Below are positions 49,292-59,561 of a DNA stretch of 64,000 bases, piece after piece. Where the stretch lies: assembly GCF_012927345.1 (NCBI RefSeq), contig NZ_JABBGJ010000017.1, forward strand, positions 1 through 64,000. The letters run 5' to 3'. Each line of letters opens with the position of its first letter. Positions within the stretch are counted from its first letter, which is position 1. Under the pieces are notes generated by a model. It did no database searches. It worked only from the letters and a program-made list of their open reading frames with translations, and was not told where the DNA came from. This DNA comes from Paraburkholderia polaris (GTDB taxonomy: Bacteria > Pseudomonadota > Gammaproteobacteria > Burkholderiales > Burkholderiaceae). A program made the translations under genes and the position numbers.

Positions 49292-51658
49292 TCAGCTATT
49301 GGTGCTTGTGCTCGTGCTGGACACGCTGCTGGTGCTATCGATGTCACGCGCGGGCTGCCGCCCCTTCATGCCACACACGCCGAAGCGTTCGAGCAGTGCC
49401 GGAATCGCGTCGACCGGCACCGGACGCGAGAACAGGAAACCCTGCGCCTCAATATGGCCAAGCGCGGCGAGCCACGCAATCTGCTCTTCGGTCTCGGTGC
49501 CTTCGACCACCACCGTGAGCCCGAGCGAACGCGCCAGGTTGACGATCGCGGTGACCATCACGCACACGCTGCGGTCGCCGGGAATCGCCTGGACGAACGA
49601 ACGGTCCACCTTCAGCGTGTCGACCGAGAAGCGGTTCAGGTAGGACAGCGAGGAATAGCCTGTGCCGAAGTCGTCGAGCGCGATGCGCACGCCGAGGCGC
49701 TTCAACGCGAAGATCTTCTCCGACACGAGTTCCGGATATTCCATCATCGCCGTCTCGGTGATTTCGAGTTCCAACCGGCGCGCGGAGATGCCGCTTTCCT
49801 CGATTGCGTGTGAGATGGTTTCGTACAGATCGCCGCGCCAGAACTGCACCGCGGAGATGTTCACCGCGAGCGACAGCGTGTCGTAGCCCTGTTGCTGCCA
49901 CAACGCCAATTGACGGCAGGCGGTTTCAATCACGAAGTCGCCGATCGGCACGATCAGGCCGGTCGACTCGGCGACCGGAATGAATTCGTTGGCCGGAATC
50001 AGACCGTGTTGCGGGTGGTTCCAGCGCACCAGCGCTTCGAAACCGGTGATGCAGCGGCGCGTCAGATCGATCTTCGGCTGATAGGCGAGAAACAGTTGGC
50101 CTTCGGCGAGCGCGACGCGCAACTGCTGTTCCCACTTCATCAAATGGTCCGCACGGTGCGACAAATGCGGCGAATAGAACTGGTAGCAGTTCTTGCCCGC
50201 GTCCTTCGCGCTGTACATCGCCAGGTCGGCTTTTTTCAGCAGGTCGATTTCACTCTCGTTGGCGACCGAGTAGAGCGCGATGCCGATGCTTGCATGCAGT
50301 ACGAACGAACTGCCGCGCACTTCGAAAGGCTTGGCGAATGCTTCGGCCGCCGCTTCGGCGAGTGTGACCGCGCGCTTTTCTACGTCGTCGCCCTTGATCA
50401 CCACGACGAACTCGTCGCCGCCGATGCGGCTCAACGCGCCGCCGTCGCCAACCGCGCCGGCGAGGCGCGAGGCCGTCATTTGCAACACGATGTCGCCGGC
50501 GTTGTGGCCAAGCGTGTCATTAACGGTCTTGAAGTTGTCGAGGTCGATGAAGAGAATCGCGAGGCGCCCGAGATTGGAAGGCTGCGCCACGTCGTGCCGT
50601 AGCGTTTGCAGCGTCGCATAGCGATTGCGCAAACCGGTCAGCAGATCGTACTCGACCAGATGCGTCATCTCGCGCTCGCGCCCGAGCAGCTTGCCGATCA
50701 AACCGGTGGCCACCGCGAAGAAGCTCAACATCGCGAGCGAGATGAAGCCGGCCATCAGCAGATAGACGTTGCGCGTGTGGTTGTAGTCGGCGAATTCCTC
50801 GGCTTGCGACAGGCCCACCAGCACGCCGAGCGGATAGCCGTCGATATGCCGGTACGAGACGATACGCGTGACGTTGTCGATCGAATCGACGTAGGTGCCC
50901 GACACATGCTCCGAGGTCGGATATGAGCCGCTCGCCGAGAATGAGCCGTTGGCACTGTCGGCGCTGCCCGTGCGGCGCGCCAATACGGTGCCGTTGTCCG
51001 AGATCACTGCGATCACGCCTTCGCGGCCAATGGCCGCGTTGTTGTAGAAGTCGCTAGTGAAATAGCTTGGGTCTTCGGAGACCACCACGACCCCTGCGAA
51101 GGAGCCGTCGGGATGATTCAGACGCCGCGTCATCTGCAAGGTCCAGTGGCCGGATATGCGGCCGAGTACCGGCTTGCTGATATACAACTGGTCGTCGTTT
51201 TCGTGTTCGTGGACCTTGAAGTGTTCGCGGTCCGACAGGTCGATGTGCTTGGGATTGAGTTCGGCCGTGTTGGCGATCAGCGTGCCGTGCTCGTCGATCA
51301 GCGACACCTGCACCAGCGTCTCGCTTTGCACCACGCCTTTTTCGACTGTGCTGGCGAGATCGAAATGATTCGGCGTTTTCTCGAACTCGTATTTAACGAA
51401 GCGGGTAATCTGGTCGACCTGGTGAATCGCCTTGACCGTGTGCTGCTCCAGCGCCGCGGAGAGAATCGCGGCAGAGGCCGTCGCTTCACGATTCGTGGCT
51501 TCTTTCTCAACCGACAGACGCGCGAAGATCACGGTCCAAAGCAGGATCAGCACCAGCACGCCGAGCGCGGGGATGGCGAGCAAGGCACGGCGGCGCGACA
51601 CGGCCGGATCGCGGCGGGGTTTGGTTTCGCGCTGGTCGGAGAAGCGGAACTGGCTCAT
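49292..51658 (-). CDS. Membrane GGDEF-EAL protein with dCache-type sensor
   Basis: 788 residues from the ATG at 51658. Helix 1 (ALLAIPALGVLVLILLWTVI), a periplasmic sensor of about 260 residues (VSEDPSYFTSDFYNN, GREGVIAVISDNG), helix 2 (LMAGFISLAMLSFFAVATGL), then GGDEF domain with intact RIGGDEFVVV near 430, and EAL domain with FEALVRWNH near 570 and DDFGTGYSSL near 690. It may both make and break cyclic di-GMP; the sequence does not say which dominates. The last residues are a Ser/Thr tail. Single gene. Confidence 0.92.
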   Translation of the reverse strand: MSQFRFSDQRETKPRRDPAVSRRRALLAIPALGVLVLILLWTVIFARLSVEKEATNREATASAAILSAALEQHTVKAIHQVDQITRFVKYEFEKTPNHFDLASTVEKGVVQSETLVQVSLIDEHGTLIANTAELNPKHIDLSDREHFKVHEHENDDQLYISKPVLGRISGHWTLQMTRRLNHPDGSFAGVVVVSEDPSYFTSDFYNNAAIGREGVIAVISDNGTVLARRTGSADSANGSFSASGSYPTSEHVSGTYVDSIDNVTRIVSYRHIDGYPLGVLVGLSQAEEFADYNHTRNVYLLMAGFISLAMLSFFAVATGLIGKLLGREREMTHLVEYDLLTGLRNRYATLQTLRHDVAQPSNLGRLAILFIDLDNFKTVNDTLGHNAGDIVLQMTASRLAGAVGDGGALSRIGGDEFVVVIKGDDVEKRAVTLAEAAAEAFAKPFEVRGSSFVLHASIGIALYSVANESEIDLLKKADLAMYSAKDAGKNCYQFYSPHLSHRADHLMKWEQQLRVALAEGQLFLAYQPKIDLTRRCITGFEALVRWNHPQHGLIPANEFIPVAESTGLIVPIGDFVIETACRQLALWQQQGYDTLSLAVNISAVQFWRGDLYETISHAIEESGISARRLELEITETAMMEYPELVSEKIFALKRLGVRIALDDFGTGYSSLSYLNRFSVDTLKVDRSFVQAIPGDRSVCVMVTAIVNLARSLGLTVVVEGTETEEQIAWLAALGHIEAQGFLFSRPVPVDAIPALLERFGVCGMKGRQPARDIDSTSSVSSTSTSTNS

Positions 51659-52127
51659 CGGGTGGCCCGTTCCCTGGTGCCGGCCAATTGCAACTGCGCG
51701 AGCGTCGACTGCGCTAATTTCATGGGTGGCTGCATGGTGACCAAGGTGCCGGTACTGCTGCGCAGGGGAAGAGAGCGTGGCGTCGTGCCTGACCATCCGC
51801 AGGTAATCGGGTACGTTTCGATATTACTTAATGCCACTGGATTAAGGAAGGGTCCGCGCATCGGGTATACGCGGGCGCGACAGACCGCCCCAGCCGGACG
51901 AATTCGCAGCCGGCGCGGCCAGCCTTGGGGCCGCAGCCTGGCAGTCGTTTTCGAATATTTCATCGGGCTCCGGAATTCAGGTGTGCCAGGCCTCTCGTCA
52001 TGCATGACGCATTAATCGTGCAGGCGGTGCGGCGTTTTGTGCTTAAGCGTGGCCGGAAGCGGCGAGACACGGTCGACGTTCAGCGGCAGGACAGCGGTCG
52101 CGAGGCTGCAATCGCGAGCCGCGCCGG
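51659..52127. other. Intergenic interval
   Basis: 469 bases between the GGDEF-EAL gene and the end of the PhzF-like gene. Only an AT-rich stretch at 51,805-51,850 stands out (ATATTACTTAATGCC), which may hold the promoter of the GGDEF-EAL gene. No gene seen. Confidence 0.45.
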
Positions 52128-53036
52128 TCATGGCAACCGGAACGTGCCGTCGACGATCGTTACCGACGGCCCACCGATCCACGTCTTGCCGGCTGCGTCG
52201 TCGTAGTGCACCGAAACGTTGCCGGCGCGGCCCAGTACGGTGCCTTGGCGGGCCGTGTAGTGTGAGCCCGGGCGCAACTGCTGGGCGCTCAGGAGGCCCG
52301 CGACCGCGGCGTTCGCGCTGCCCGTTACCGGATCTTCGCCGACGCCGAAGCCGCCGCCTGTCATCAGGCAGCGCACCTCGAAAGTGGCCGGCCCGTCAGC
52401 GTCGTGCGGTCCGTAGACGGCTAGGCCATGAGTGTCCATCGCATGCACGATGTCGGCGAGCGCAGCGGCATCAGGTTCGAGTGCGAGGCAGTCGCGCGCT
52501 GAATTGACGCGCACCACGAGCCATGGCGCACCATTGTCGACCGCGCAGGGCGTTGCACTGAAATCGATCGCATCGCTACGCAAAGCCGTAGTCAGTGCCG
52601 CGTACTGATCTTGGGGAAGCGCCGTGACGCGCGCGGGCGGCGCGGCGAAAGCCCATCCGCCTTGCGTCTGGCCGGCCGATCCAGATTCAGTTAGCGCTTG
52701 CAAGTCGACGAGACCCACGCCGCATTGCTGTACCAGCTTGCCGGCCTGCTTCGGTCGATACCCACTTTCGAGCAACGCATGCGCGGTGCCGAGTGTCGGA
52801 TGACCGGCGAACGGCAATTCGCCATGCGTCGTGAAAATACGCACGCGATAGTCGGCGGCCGGGTCGGTCGGCTTCAGCAGGAAGGTGGTTTCGGACAGAT
52901 TGGTCCAGTGCGCGATCGCTTGCATCTGATCCGTATCGAGCGCATCGGCGTCGAACACGACCGCAAGGGGATTGCCTTTGAACGGCACCGACGTGAACAC
53001 GTCGACCTGTTTAAAACGAACGGTGTTGGCGGGCAT
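52128..53036 (-). CDS. PhzF family isomerase-like protein
   Basis: 302 residues from the ATG at 53036. FKQVDVFTSVPFKGNPLAVV (catalytic Glu replaced region aside), the ATTFLL-type segment NLSETTFLLKP, GELPFAGHPTLGTAHALLES and GGGFGVGEDPVTGSANAAVA are the family landmarks (diaminopimelate-epimerase-like fold). PhzF itself isomerises a phenazine precursor; most relatives have unknown substrates. No other phenazine gene is present, so phenazine synthesis is not implied. Confidence 0.9.
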   Translation of the reverse strand: MPANTVRFKQVDVFTSVPFKGNPLAVVFDADALDTDQMQAIAHWTNLSETTFLLKPTDPAADYRVRIFTTHGELPFAGHPTLGTAHALLESGYRPKQAGKLVQQCGVGLVDLQALTESGSAGQTQGGWAFAAPPARVTALPQDQYAALTTALRSDAIDFSATPCAVDNGAPWLVVRVNSARDCLALEPDAAALADIVHAMDTHGLAVYGPHDADGPATFEVRCLMTGGGFGVGEDPVTGSANAAVAGLLSAQQLRPGSHYTARQGTVLGRAGNVSVHYDDAAGKTWIGGPSVTIVDGTFRLP

Positions 53037-53217
53037 CGGGCGCAATCCGGAGAATCCAGCAAATGGGTAGGATTCGCGGATTCTATCTGGTGCCAAAGGA
53101 ACGATCTACCTCGCCGCAAAAGCAAAACGCGCCGCAGGTGACAGACACCTCGCGACGCGTTCAGTAAGTTCAGGACGATCCGCTGGGCGAACCAGCAGCC
53201 GAACCTGTTGGCATGTG

Positions 53218-53682
53218 TTATTCGACTTCGGCGATCATCTCGATCTCGACGCATGCGCCGAGCGGAATCTGCGCGACGCCGAACGCCGAGCGTGCATGCT
53301 TGCCGCGCTCGGCGAACACGTCCGCGACCAGTTCGGACGCGCCGTTGGTGACCAGATGCTGCTCCGTGAACTCCAGCGTCGAGTTGACGAGGCTCATCAG
53401 TTTAACGATGCGCGTGACGCGGTTCAGATCGCCCACATGCGCGTGCAGCGTGGCGAGCAGGTCGATCGCGATCGAGCGTGCGGCGGCCTTGCCTTCTTCG
53501 GTGGTGAGCGTGGCGCCGAGCTTGCCGGTCCACACCTTGCCGTCCTTCTTGGCGATGTGACCGGACAGGTACACCGTGTTGCCGCTTTGCGCGCTCATCA
53601 CATAGGCGGCTGCGGGAGCGCCTGCGCTCGGCAATTCGATGCCCAGTTCCTTAAGCTTGTCGTACACATTCGTTTGAGCCAT
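53218..53682 (-). CDS. RidA/YjgF-like protein
   Basis: 154 residues. YVMSAQSGNTVYLSGHIAKK, then ATLHAHVGDLNRVTRIVKLM and AFGVAQIPLGACVEIEMIAE are the YjgF/RidA pattern (longer TdcF-like subgroup). RidA enzymes destroy reactive enamine/imine intermediates from PLP enzymes. It lies 56 bases downstream of an aminotransferase gene in the same direction, which fits that role. Confidence 0.93.
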   Translation of the reverse strand: MAQTNVYDKLKELGIELPSAGAPAAAYVMSAQSGNTVYLSGHIAKKDGKVWTGKLGATLTTEEGKAAARSIAIDLLATLHAHVGDLNRVTRIVKLMSLVNSTLEFTEQHLVTNGASELVADVFAERGKHARSAFGVAQIPLGACVEIEMIAEVE

Positions 53683-53738
53683 GGTGTGTCCTTGGTCAGT
53701 AGTGGAATTCGGTAACCCGGCGGGGCCGCCGGGGTCGC

Positions 53739-54935
53739 TTAGACCTTCGCGCGGATCAGCGCCGCGAGACGCGATACGCCTTCGTCGATCTTGGCCGGCG
53801 GCACCGTCACGAACGACAGGCGCAGCGTGTTGTGCTGGGCTTCGCTCGCGAAGAACGGACCGCCTGGCACGAATGCGACGTTCTGCGCGACAGCTTCTTC
53901 GAGCAGCTTCATGCTGTCGATCTGTGCGGGCAGATTGACCCACACGAACATGCCGCCTTCCGGACGGTTCCAGCTTACGCCTTCGGGCATGTAGCGTTCG
54001 AGCGAGGCGAGCATTGCCGCGCATTGGTCGCGATACAGCTCGCGAATGGTCGGCACGTGCGTGTCGAGGAAGCCATCTTTGATCACTTCGTACACGATGC
54101 GTTGCGTGAAGCTCGGCGTGTGCAGATCGGTGGCTTGCTTGGCCTGCACGAGCTTGAAGATCAACTCTTCGGGCGCAATGATGTAGCCGACCCGCAGGCC
54201 CGGCGCCAGCACTTTCGAGAACGAGCCGAGATGGACGATGTGATCCGGCGCCATCGACAGCATGGTGGGCAGCGGCTCACCGGCGTAGTCGAGCGCGCCG
54301 TAGGGATCGTCTTCGATCACCGGGAACGGTGCGGTCTTCGCAAACGCGGCCAATGCACGGCGGCGCTCGACCGGCAGGCGGCGGCCCGTTGGATTCTGGA
54401 AGTTCGGTTGCGCGTACAAGAGGCGTGCGCCGGCCGTCAGTTCGGGCGTCAGCGCCTCGGGAATCAGGCCTTGCTCGTCGGTCGGCACCTGCACGTAGCG
54501 TGGTTCGTACATCGAGAACGATTGCAGCGCGCCGAGGTAGGTCGGCGTTTCGACCAGCACGGGGCTGTCCGGGCACACCAGCACTTTGCCGAGCAGGTCG
54601 AGCGCTTGTTGCGAGCCGGTCGTGATCAGCACCTGCGAAGGGCGAATCTGCGCGCCGTTCACCGAATAGCGTTGGGCAATCCATTCGCGCAGCGGCAGGT
54701 AGCCTTCAGTCGCGCTGTATTGCAAAGCCGCGGCGGGCGCGTCGCGCAGAATGCGGTCGGATGCTTCGCGCATGCGTTCGGCCGGGAAAGTCGCCGGCGA
54801 GGGCAGGCCGCCCGCGAACGAAATGACTTCGGGCCGTTCCGTGACCTTCAGGATCTCGCGGATCGCCGAGCTCGTGAGCTTGCGCGCGCGTTCGGACAGT
54901 TGCCACGTGGGGGCTTTCAAGTCGCTTTGGTCCAT
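53739..54935 (-). CDS. PLP-dependent aminotransferase, fold type I (MocR/2-aminoadipate type)
   Basis: 398 residues, no HTH domain. VISFAGGLPSPATFPAERMR, ITTGSQQALDLLGKVLVCPD, YAQPNFQNPTGRRLP (Asn binding), VIEDDPYG (Asp) and LGSFSKVLAPGLRVGYI with the PLP lysine near 230. Closest to LysN/2-aminoadipate aminotransferases. Substrate not determined. It forms a unit with the VOC and RidA genes; the start is 75 bases from the VOC stop. Confidence 0.92.
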   Translation of the reverse strand: MDQSDLKAPTWQLSERARKLTSSAIREILKVTERPEVISFAGGLPSPATFPAERMREASDRILRDAPAAALQYSATEGYLPLREWIAQRYSVNGAQIRPSQVLITTGSQQALDLLGKVLVCPDSPVLVETPTYLGALQSFSMYEPRYVQVPTDEQGLIPEALTPELTAGARLLYAQPNFQNPTGRRLPVERRRALAAFAKTAPFPVIEDDPYGALDYAGEPLPTMLSMAPDHIVHLGSFSKVLAPGLRVGYIIAPEELIFKLVQAKQATDLHTPSFTQRIVYEVIKDGFLDTHVPTIRELYRDQCAAMLASLERYMPEGVSWNRPEGGMFVWVNLPAQIDSMKLLEEAVAQNVAFVPGGPFFASEAQHNTLRLSFVTVPPAKIDEGVSRLAALIRAKV

Positions 54936-55010
54936 GGTCTCCTCTGCTGGTATCTCTGGAACCGGTCAAAACTGCAATTATCGCGCGAGTTGGCGACCCG
55001 CGCGCGCTGC

Positions 55011-55700
55011 TTATTTAAGGGTCCGTAGACCCTCGGGTGTTTCAAATTCGGCGATGAGCGCCGCTGCGCCTTCTGTGGCCTCGAGTGCGATCAGGTGCGC
55101 CGCGCCCAGCCAGTGCAATTGCGCAGCAATCACGTCGGCTTGCGGATGTGCTGCTTTCAAAGCTTTCAGTGCAATGTCTGTTTCCGGCAATACCGCCGAC
55201 GGATGCCGCGGCGTGTCCCACTGGATCAGCGACGGCAACACGCCGTCGCCGGCGCCTTGCCACGCGGGGAACGCGCCGTCGTCAGGCACCGACAGCCCCC
55301 AGCTGAAATCGCCACGCGTCATCGGCACGATCGGTGCAAGGCGCTGCGGGTACTGCGTCTGCCACGCCGCGAGCCGCTTCGGGCGGTCGACTCGCGCGAC
55401 CCAGTGCGACAGGTACGGCCCTTTCTCGAGCCGCGCTTGCGTCGCCGGGTCGTCGAGCGCGAACAGGCGAGCACGGGGCGCGGCACCCTTCGTGGGTTCC
55501 GCGGCCTGCGGGTCGACCGCGATTACCTCCAGATACACGCCGCCCCACAGGTTCAACAGGCGATTGTGCGTGCGCATCAGCGGATGCGTGCCGCCGCCGG
55601 CCGGTGCGACGCCGAGCGTGTCGGCAACGTACTGCGTGCCCTCGTCGAGGGTACGGGCGGAAATCACGAGGTGATCGAGACGGAGCGAATGGGCAGTCAT
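55011..55700 (-). CDS. VOC/glyoxalase-like domain protein
   Basis: 229 residues. LRLDHLVISARTLDEGTQYV (metal-binding His near 9) and GGGTHPLMRTHNRLLNLWGG (HN motif) with YLEVIAVDP are features of the glyoxalase-like domain 3 type of VOC proteins. These are metal-dependent enzymes or binding proteins of unknown substrate. First gene of the minus-strand cluster and divergent from the MocR gene. Confidence 0.85.
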   Translation of the reverse strand: MTAHSLRLDHLVISARTLDEGTQYVADTLGVAPAGGGTHPLMRTHNRLLNLWGGVYLEVIAVDPQAAEPTKGAAPRARLFALDDPATQARLEKGPYLSHWVARVDRPKRLAAWQTQYPQRLAPIVPMTRGDFSWGLSVPDDGAFPAWQGAGDGVLPSLIQWDTPRHPSAVLPETDIALKALKAAHPQADVIAAQLHWLGAAHLIALEATEGAAALIAEFETPEGLRTLK

Positions 55701-55933
55701 GGCGGATCAGGAAAACGGTTTCTGCGGTAAGCCGGAACGCGCGCCGGATGCGGCAGCAGCGTTGCCGGGGTCGTAAGCATAACCGTTTGCCGGGTCGGCG
55801 GGGCAGGCGGATGGCGTTTGGGCTGGTCTTGTCCGGTGCCGCTCGCGTGCAATGCATGCCGCCCGAGCCGCTTCATCATCCGTTGCTTATCTCAAATGTA
55901 GCCTTGAATGTAGCGGCGGCGACCGGCACAGTA

Positions 55934-55965
55934 ACGGTACAATCGATTCAATACTCTACGGTACA
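55934..55965 (+). promoter_or_regulatory. Direct repeats ACGGTACA, probable MocR operator
   Basis: ACGGTACA at 55934-55941 and 55958-55965, 24 bases apart, just ahead of the MocR ATG and within the shared divergent promoter region. MocR-type regulators bind such direct repeats. Confidence 0.55.
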
Positions 55966-55978
55966 GTTGGAGCCCGTT

Positions 55979-57433
55979 ATGTCCGTCCCGCTTGCCCAGA
56001 TTCCTACCCCGCACGATACGGCCTCGCTGACGCTGGTCGAGCAGCTCGTCCAGTGGGCGCGCCGCCGCATCGAGGAGCGCGTGTTCCGTCCCGGCATGCG
56101 CATGCCGTCGATCCGCAAGCTGGCGCAGGACAAGGGCGTGTCGCGCTTCACCGTGGTCGAGGCGTACGAGCGCTTGGTGGCGCAGGGCTATCTGGAGTCG
56201 CGGCGCGGTTCCGGTTTCTATGTGCGTGAACGATTGGGCGGTGCGCCGACGGCTGAGATCCACACGATCGCCGCAGCGGCGCCCGCGCCGGCCACGATCG
56301 ACGTCGTCTGGCTGCTGCGCAATATGCTGCATACGGGCGCGCGCCCCGAGCGCAGCCCGGGTCTGGGCTACCTGCCGGGGCGCTGGCTCGACGGCGATCT
56401 GATCACCAACGCGCTGCGCACGCTCGGCCGGCAAAGCGGCGCGCAGATGCTCGGCATCGGCACGCCGCAGGGCTTTTTGCCGCTGCGCCAGCAATTGCAG
56501 ACGCGGCTGGAGGAGCTGGAAATCGGCGCTTCGCCGGATCAGATCGTGATGGTCTCCGGCATTACCCAGGCAATTGACCTGATTTCGCGGATTTACGTGA
56601 AGCCAGGCGATGCGGTGATCGTCGGCGATCCCGCCTGGTTTCAGATGTTCGGGCGCTTCGCGTCGCAGGGCGCGCGGTTGGTTGGCATGCCGTACACGCC
56701 GGATGGGCCGGACCTCGACGCGCTCGAGTCGATCGTGCAGACGTGGCGGCCGAAAATGCTGGTGATCAATTCGGTGCTGCAGAATCCCACCGGCACGTCA
56801 CTCACGGCCGCGCAGGCGTTCCGCATTCTGCGTCTCGCCGAGGCCTACGACTTCATCGTCGTCGAAGATGATATTTACGGCGATCTGTGCCCGCCGAGCA
56901 ATCCCGGCACGCGGCTCGCGAGCCTCGACCAGTTGAAGCGGGTGATTTACCTCGGCAGCTTTTCGAAGACGCTCGCGCCCAATCTGCGCGTGGGTTTTAT
57001 CGCCTGCGCGCCGGAGGTGGCCACGGCCGTCAGCGATCAGAAAATGCTGGTCGGCATGACGAGCCCCGAACTGAACGAGCGCGTGCTCTACAAGATTCTC
57101 ACCGAGGGCCACTATCGCCGGCATGTCGAGCGGCTACGCGCGCGGCTCGACGGCGTGCGCGAAAAATCCGTGCGGATGCTCGAGAAGACCGGCATGAAAC
57201 TGTTCCTGACGCCCACGGCAGGCATGTTTCTGTGGGCCGACACCGGCGTCGATGCGAGCGCGCTGGCGGCCGCCGGCCACGAAGACGGCTTTCTGTTGAC
57301 GCCCGGGAGCCTGTTTTCTCCGCAACAGTCGCCGACCACGTGGATGCGCTTCAATATCGCCAACTGCGGCGATCCTGAGTTGTCGACGTTCCTGTGCCGC
57401 TATCTGGACAGTGTTGTGCGGCGCGCCTCTTGA
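55979..57433 (+). CDS. MocR-type GntR/aminotransferase regulator
   Basis: 484 residues. The N-terminal GntR winged helix (FRPGMRMPSIRKLAQDKGVS, FTVVEAYERLVAQGYLESRR) is joined to an aminotransferase-fold domain with VINSVLQNPTGTSLT, VVEDDIYGDL and LGSFSKTLAPNLRVGFI, including the PLP lysine. Such proteins sense amino-acid-type ligands through PLP. It faces the VOC-aminotransferase-RidA cluster across 278 bases and probably controls it. The ATG at 55979 follows TTGGAGCCCGTT. Confidence 0.92.
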   Translation: MSVPLAQIPTPHDTASLTLVEQLVQWARRRIEERVFRPGMRMPSIRKLAQDKGVSRFTVVEAYERLVAQGYLESRRGSGFYVRERLGGAPTAEIHTIAAAAPAPATIDVVWLLRNMLHTGARPERSPGLGYLPGRWLDGDLITNALRTLGRQSGAQMLGIGTPQGFLPLRQQLQTRLEELEIGASPDQIVMVSGITQAIDLISRIYVKPGDAVIVGDPAWFQMFGRFASQGARLVGMPYTPDGPDLDALESIVQTWRPKMLVINSVLQNPTGTSLTAAQAFRILRLAEAYDFIVVEDDIYGDLCPPSNPGTRLASLDQLKRVIYLGSFSKTLAPNLRVGFIACAPEVATAVSDQKMLVGMTSPELNERVLYKILTEGHYRRHVERLRARLDGVREKSVRMLEKTGMKLFLTPTAGMFLWADTGVDASALAAAGHEDGFLLTPGSLFSPQQSPTTWMRFNIANCGDPELSTFLCRYLDSVVRRAS

Positions 57434-57609
57434 AAGCGTGCCGGCTTGCCCCAATTTAGGCGGACAACCCAGCTGCACGGCGTCCGGCGTCCGGCGCCGG
57501 CGATCCAGTCCGCTGGCGTGCAAAAAAGCGCCGACCGCGGCTGAAGCAGCCAGCGGCCCAGCGTCGCACCTGACTAGAACCCCATTCGTAACAGAGAGGA
57601 AGTCCGACC

Positions 57610-59508
57610 ATGGCACAAGAAACCATGAGCTTTCAGGCAGAAGTTAAACAACTTCTGCACCTGATGATCCATTCGCTGTACAGCAACAAGGAAATCTTTC
57701 TGCGCGAGCTGATTTCGAACGCGTCCGACGCGGCCGACAAGCTGCGCTTCGAAGCGATCGAAAACAGCGCGCTGTACGAAAACGATCCGAATCTGCGGAT
57801 TCGCGTCTCGTACGACAAGGCCGCGCGCACCATCACGCTCGACGACAACGGCATCGGCATGAGCCGTGACGAAGCGATCGCCAACCTCGGCACGATCGCG
57901 CGCTCGGGCACCAAGGAATTCTTCGGCAAGCTCTCCGGCGACCAGCAGAAAGATGCGGCGCTGATCGGCCAGTTCGGCGTGGGCTTCTACTCGGGCTTCA
58001 TCGTCGCGGACAAGATCACGGTCGAAACACGCCGCGCCGGCTTGCCGGCCTCGGAAGGCGTGCGCTGGGAAAGCGCGGGCGAGGGCGATTTCGCGGTGGA
58101 GCAGATCGAACGTGCCGCGCGCGGCACGACCATCACGCTGCATCTGCGTGCCGATGAAGACGAACTGCTGTCGTCGCATCGTCTGAAGTCGATCATCCAG
58201 AAGTACTCGGATCACGTCGCGCTGCCGATCCTGATGGCGAAGGAAGAGTGGGACGCCGAAAAGAGCGAGATGGTCACGAAGGACGAGGACGAGACCGTCA
58301 ACCAGGCGAGCGCGCTGTGGACCCGTTCGAAGAACGACATCACCGAAGAACAGTACAAGCAGTTCTACCAGCACCTCTCGCACGATCATCAGGATCCGCT
58401 GACGTGGACGCATAACCGCGTCGAAGGCCGCAGCGAATACACGCAACTGCTGTACGTGCCGACGCATGCGCCGTTTGATATGTTCAACCGCGATCATCGC
58501 GGCGGCCTGAAGCTGTACGTCAAGCGCGTGTTTATCATGGACGACGCCGAGCAACTCCTGCCGGCGTATCTGCGTTTCGTGAAGGGCGTAGTCGATTCGG
58601 CTGATTTGCCGTTGAACGTGTCGCGCGAAATCCTGCAGGAAAGCCGCGATGTGAAGGCGATCCGCGAAGGCGTGACCAAGCGTTCGCTGTCGATGCTCGA
58701 AGAATTGGCCAACTCCGAGAACGACGCGGATAAGGAAAAATACGCTGGCTTCTGGAAGGAATTCGGTCAGGTGCTGAAGGAAGGCATCGGCGAAGACTTC
58801 GCCAATCGCGAGCGTATTGCGAAGCTGGTGCGTTTTGCATCGACCCATACGGAATCGCCGGAGCAGACCGTGTCGCTCGCCGACTACGTCGCGCGGATGA
58901 AGCCCGAGCAAACGAAGATCTATTACGTGACTGCCGACACCTGGCAGGCCGCGACCCACAGCCCGCATCTTGAAGTGTTCCGCAAGAAGGGCGTGGAAGT
59001 GCTGCTGCTGACCGATCGCGTCGATGAATGGATGCTGTCGTTCCTGAACGAATTCGACGGCAAGCCGCTGCAAAGCGTCGCGCGTGGCGATCTCGATCTG
59101 GGCGCGCTGAATGACGAAGAAAAGCAGGCGCAGGAGAAGGTCGGCGAAGAGTTCAAGCCGCTCGTCGATAAGATGAAAGAAGCGCTGAAGGACAAGGCCA
59201 AGGACGTGCGCTTGACGTTCCGCCTGACCGATTCGCCGTCCTGCCTCGTGGCGGACGACGGCGAAATGAGCGGCTATCTGCAGCGCATGCTGAAGGCCGC
59301 CGGCCAGGACGCGCCGTCGTTCCACCCGATTCTCGAAGTGAATCCGGAGCATGCGCTGGTGAAGGGCTTGCATGCAGACAGCGCGAATTTCGACGACTGG
59401 TGCCATCTGCTGTTCGATCAGGCGCTGCTTGCCGAAGGTGGCGCGCTGGAAGATCCTGCTAGCTTTGTGAAGCGTACCAACGCGTTGTTGTTGGCGCGTG
59501 CGGGTTGA
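57610..59508 (+). CDS. htpG: Chaperone HtpG (Hsp90)
   Basis: 632 residues. The ATPase domain shows RELISNASDAADKLRF, LDDNGIGMSRDEAI and GQFGVGFYSGFIVA; the middle domain LNVSREILQESRDVKAI; the C-terminal dimer domain follows. ATP-dependent chaperone of the cytosol, stress-induced. The ATG follows AGAGAGGAAGTCC. A strong terminator follows (59562). Confidence 0.97.
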   Translation: MAQETMSFQAEVKQLLHLMIHSLYSNKEIFLRELISNASDAADKLRFEAIENSALYENDPNLRIRVSYDKAARTITLDDNGIGMSRDEAIANLGTIARSGTKEFFGKLSGDQQKDAALIGQFGVGFYSGFIVADKITVETRRAGLPASEGVRWESAGEGDFAVEQIERAARGTTITLHLRADEDELLSSHRLKSIIQKYSDHVALPILMAKEEWDAEKSEMVTKDEDETVNQASALWTRSKNDITEEQYKQFYQHLSHDHQDPLTWTHNRVEGRSEYTQLLYVPTHAPFDMFNRDHRGGLKLYVKRVFIMDDAEQLLPAYLRFVKGVVDSADLPLNVSREILQESRDVKAIREGVTKRSLSMLEELANSENDADKEKYAGFWKEFGQVLKEGIGEDFANRERIAKLVRFASTHTESPEQTVSLADYVARMKPEQTKIYYVTADTWQAATHSPHLEVFRKKGVEVLLLTDRVDEWMLSFLNEFDGKPLQSVARGDLDLGALNDEEKQAQEKVGEEFKPLVDKMKEALKDKAKDVRLTFRLTDSPSCLVADDGEMSGYLQRMLKAAGQDAPSFHPILEVNPEHALVKGLHADSANFDDWCHLLFDQALLAEGGALEDPASFVKRTNALLLARAG

Positions 59509-59561
59509 GTTTTCGAGTTTAAATTGAGCTTGGACCGGCGTCGCTTTGACGCTTGTGTTTG

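Noticed and set aside
57574..59406. Long minus-strand frame opposite htpG
   Set aside because: Shadow frame; repetitive Arg/Val/His composition without domains.
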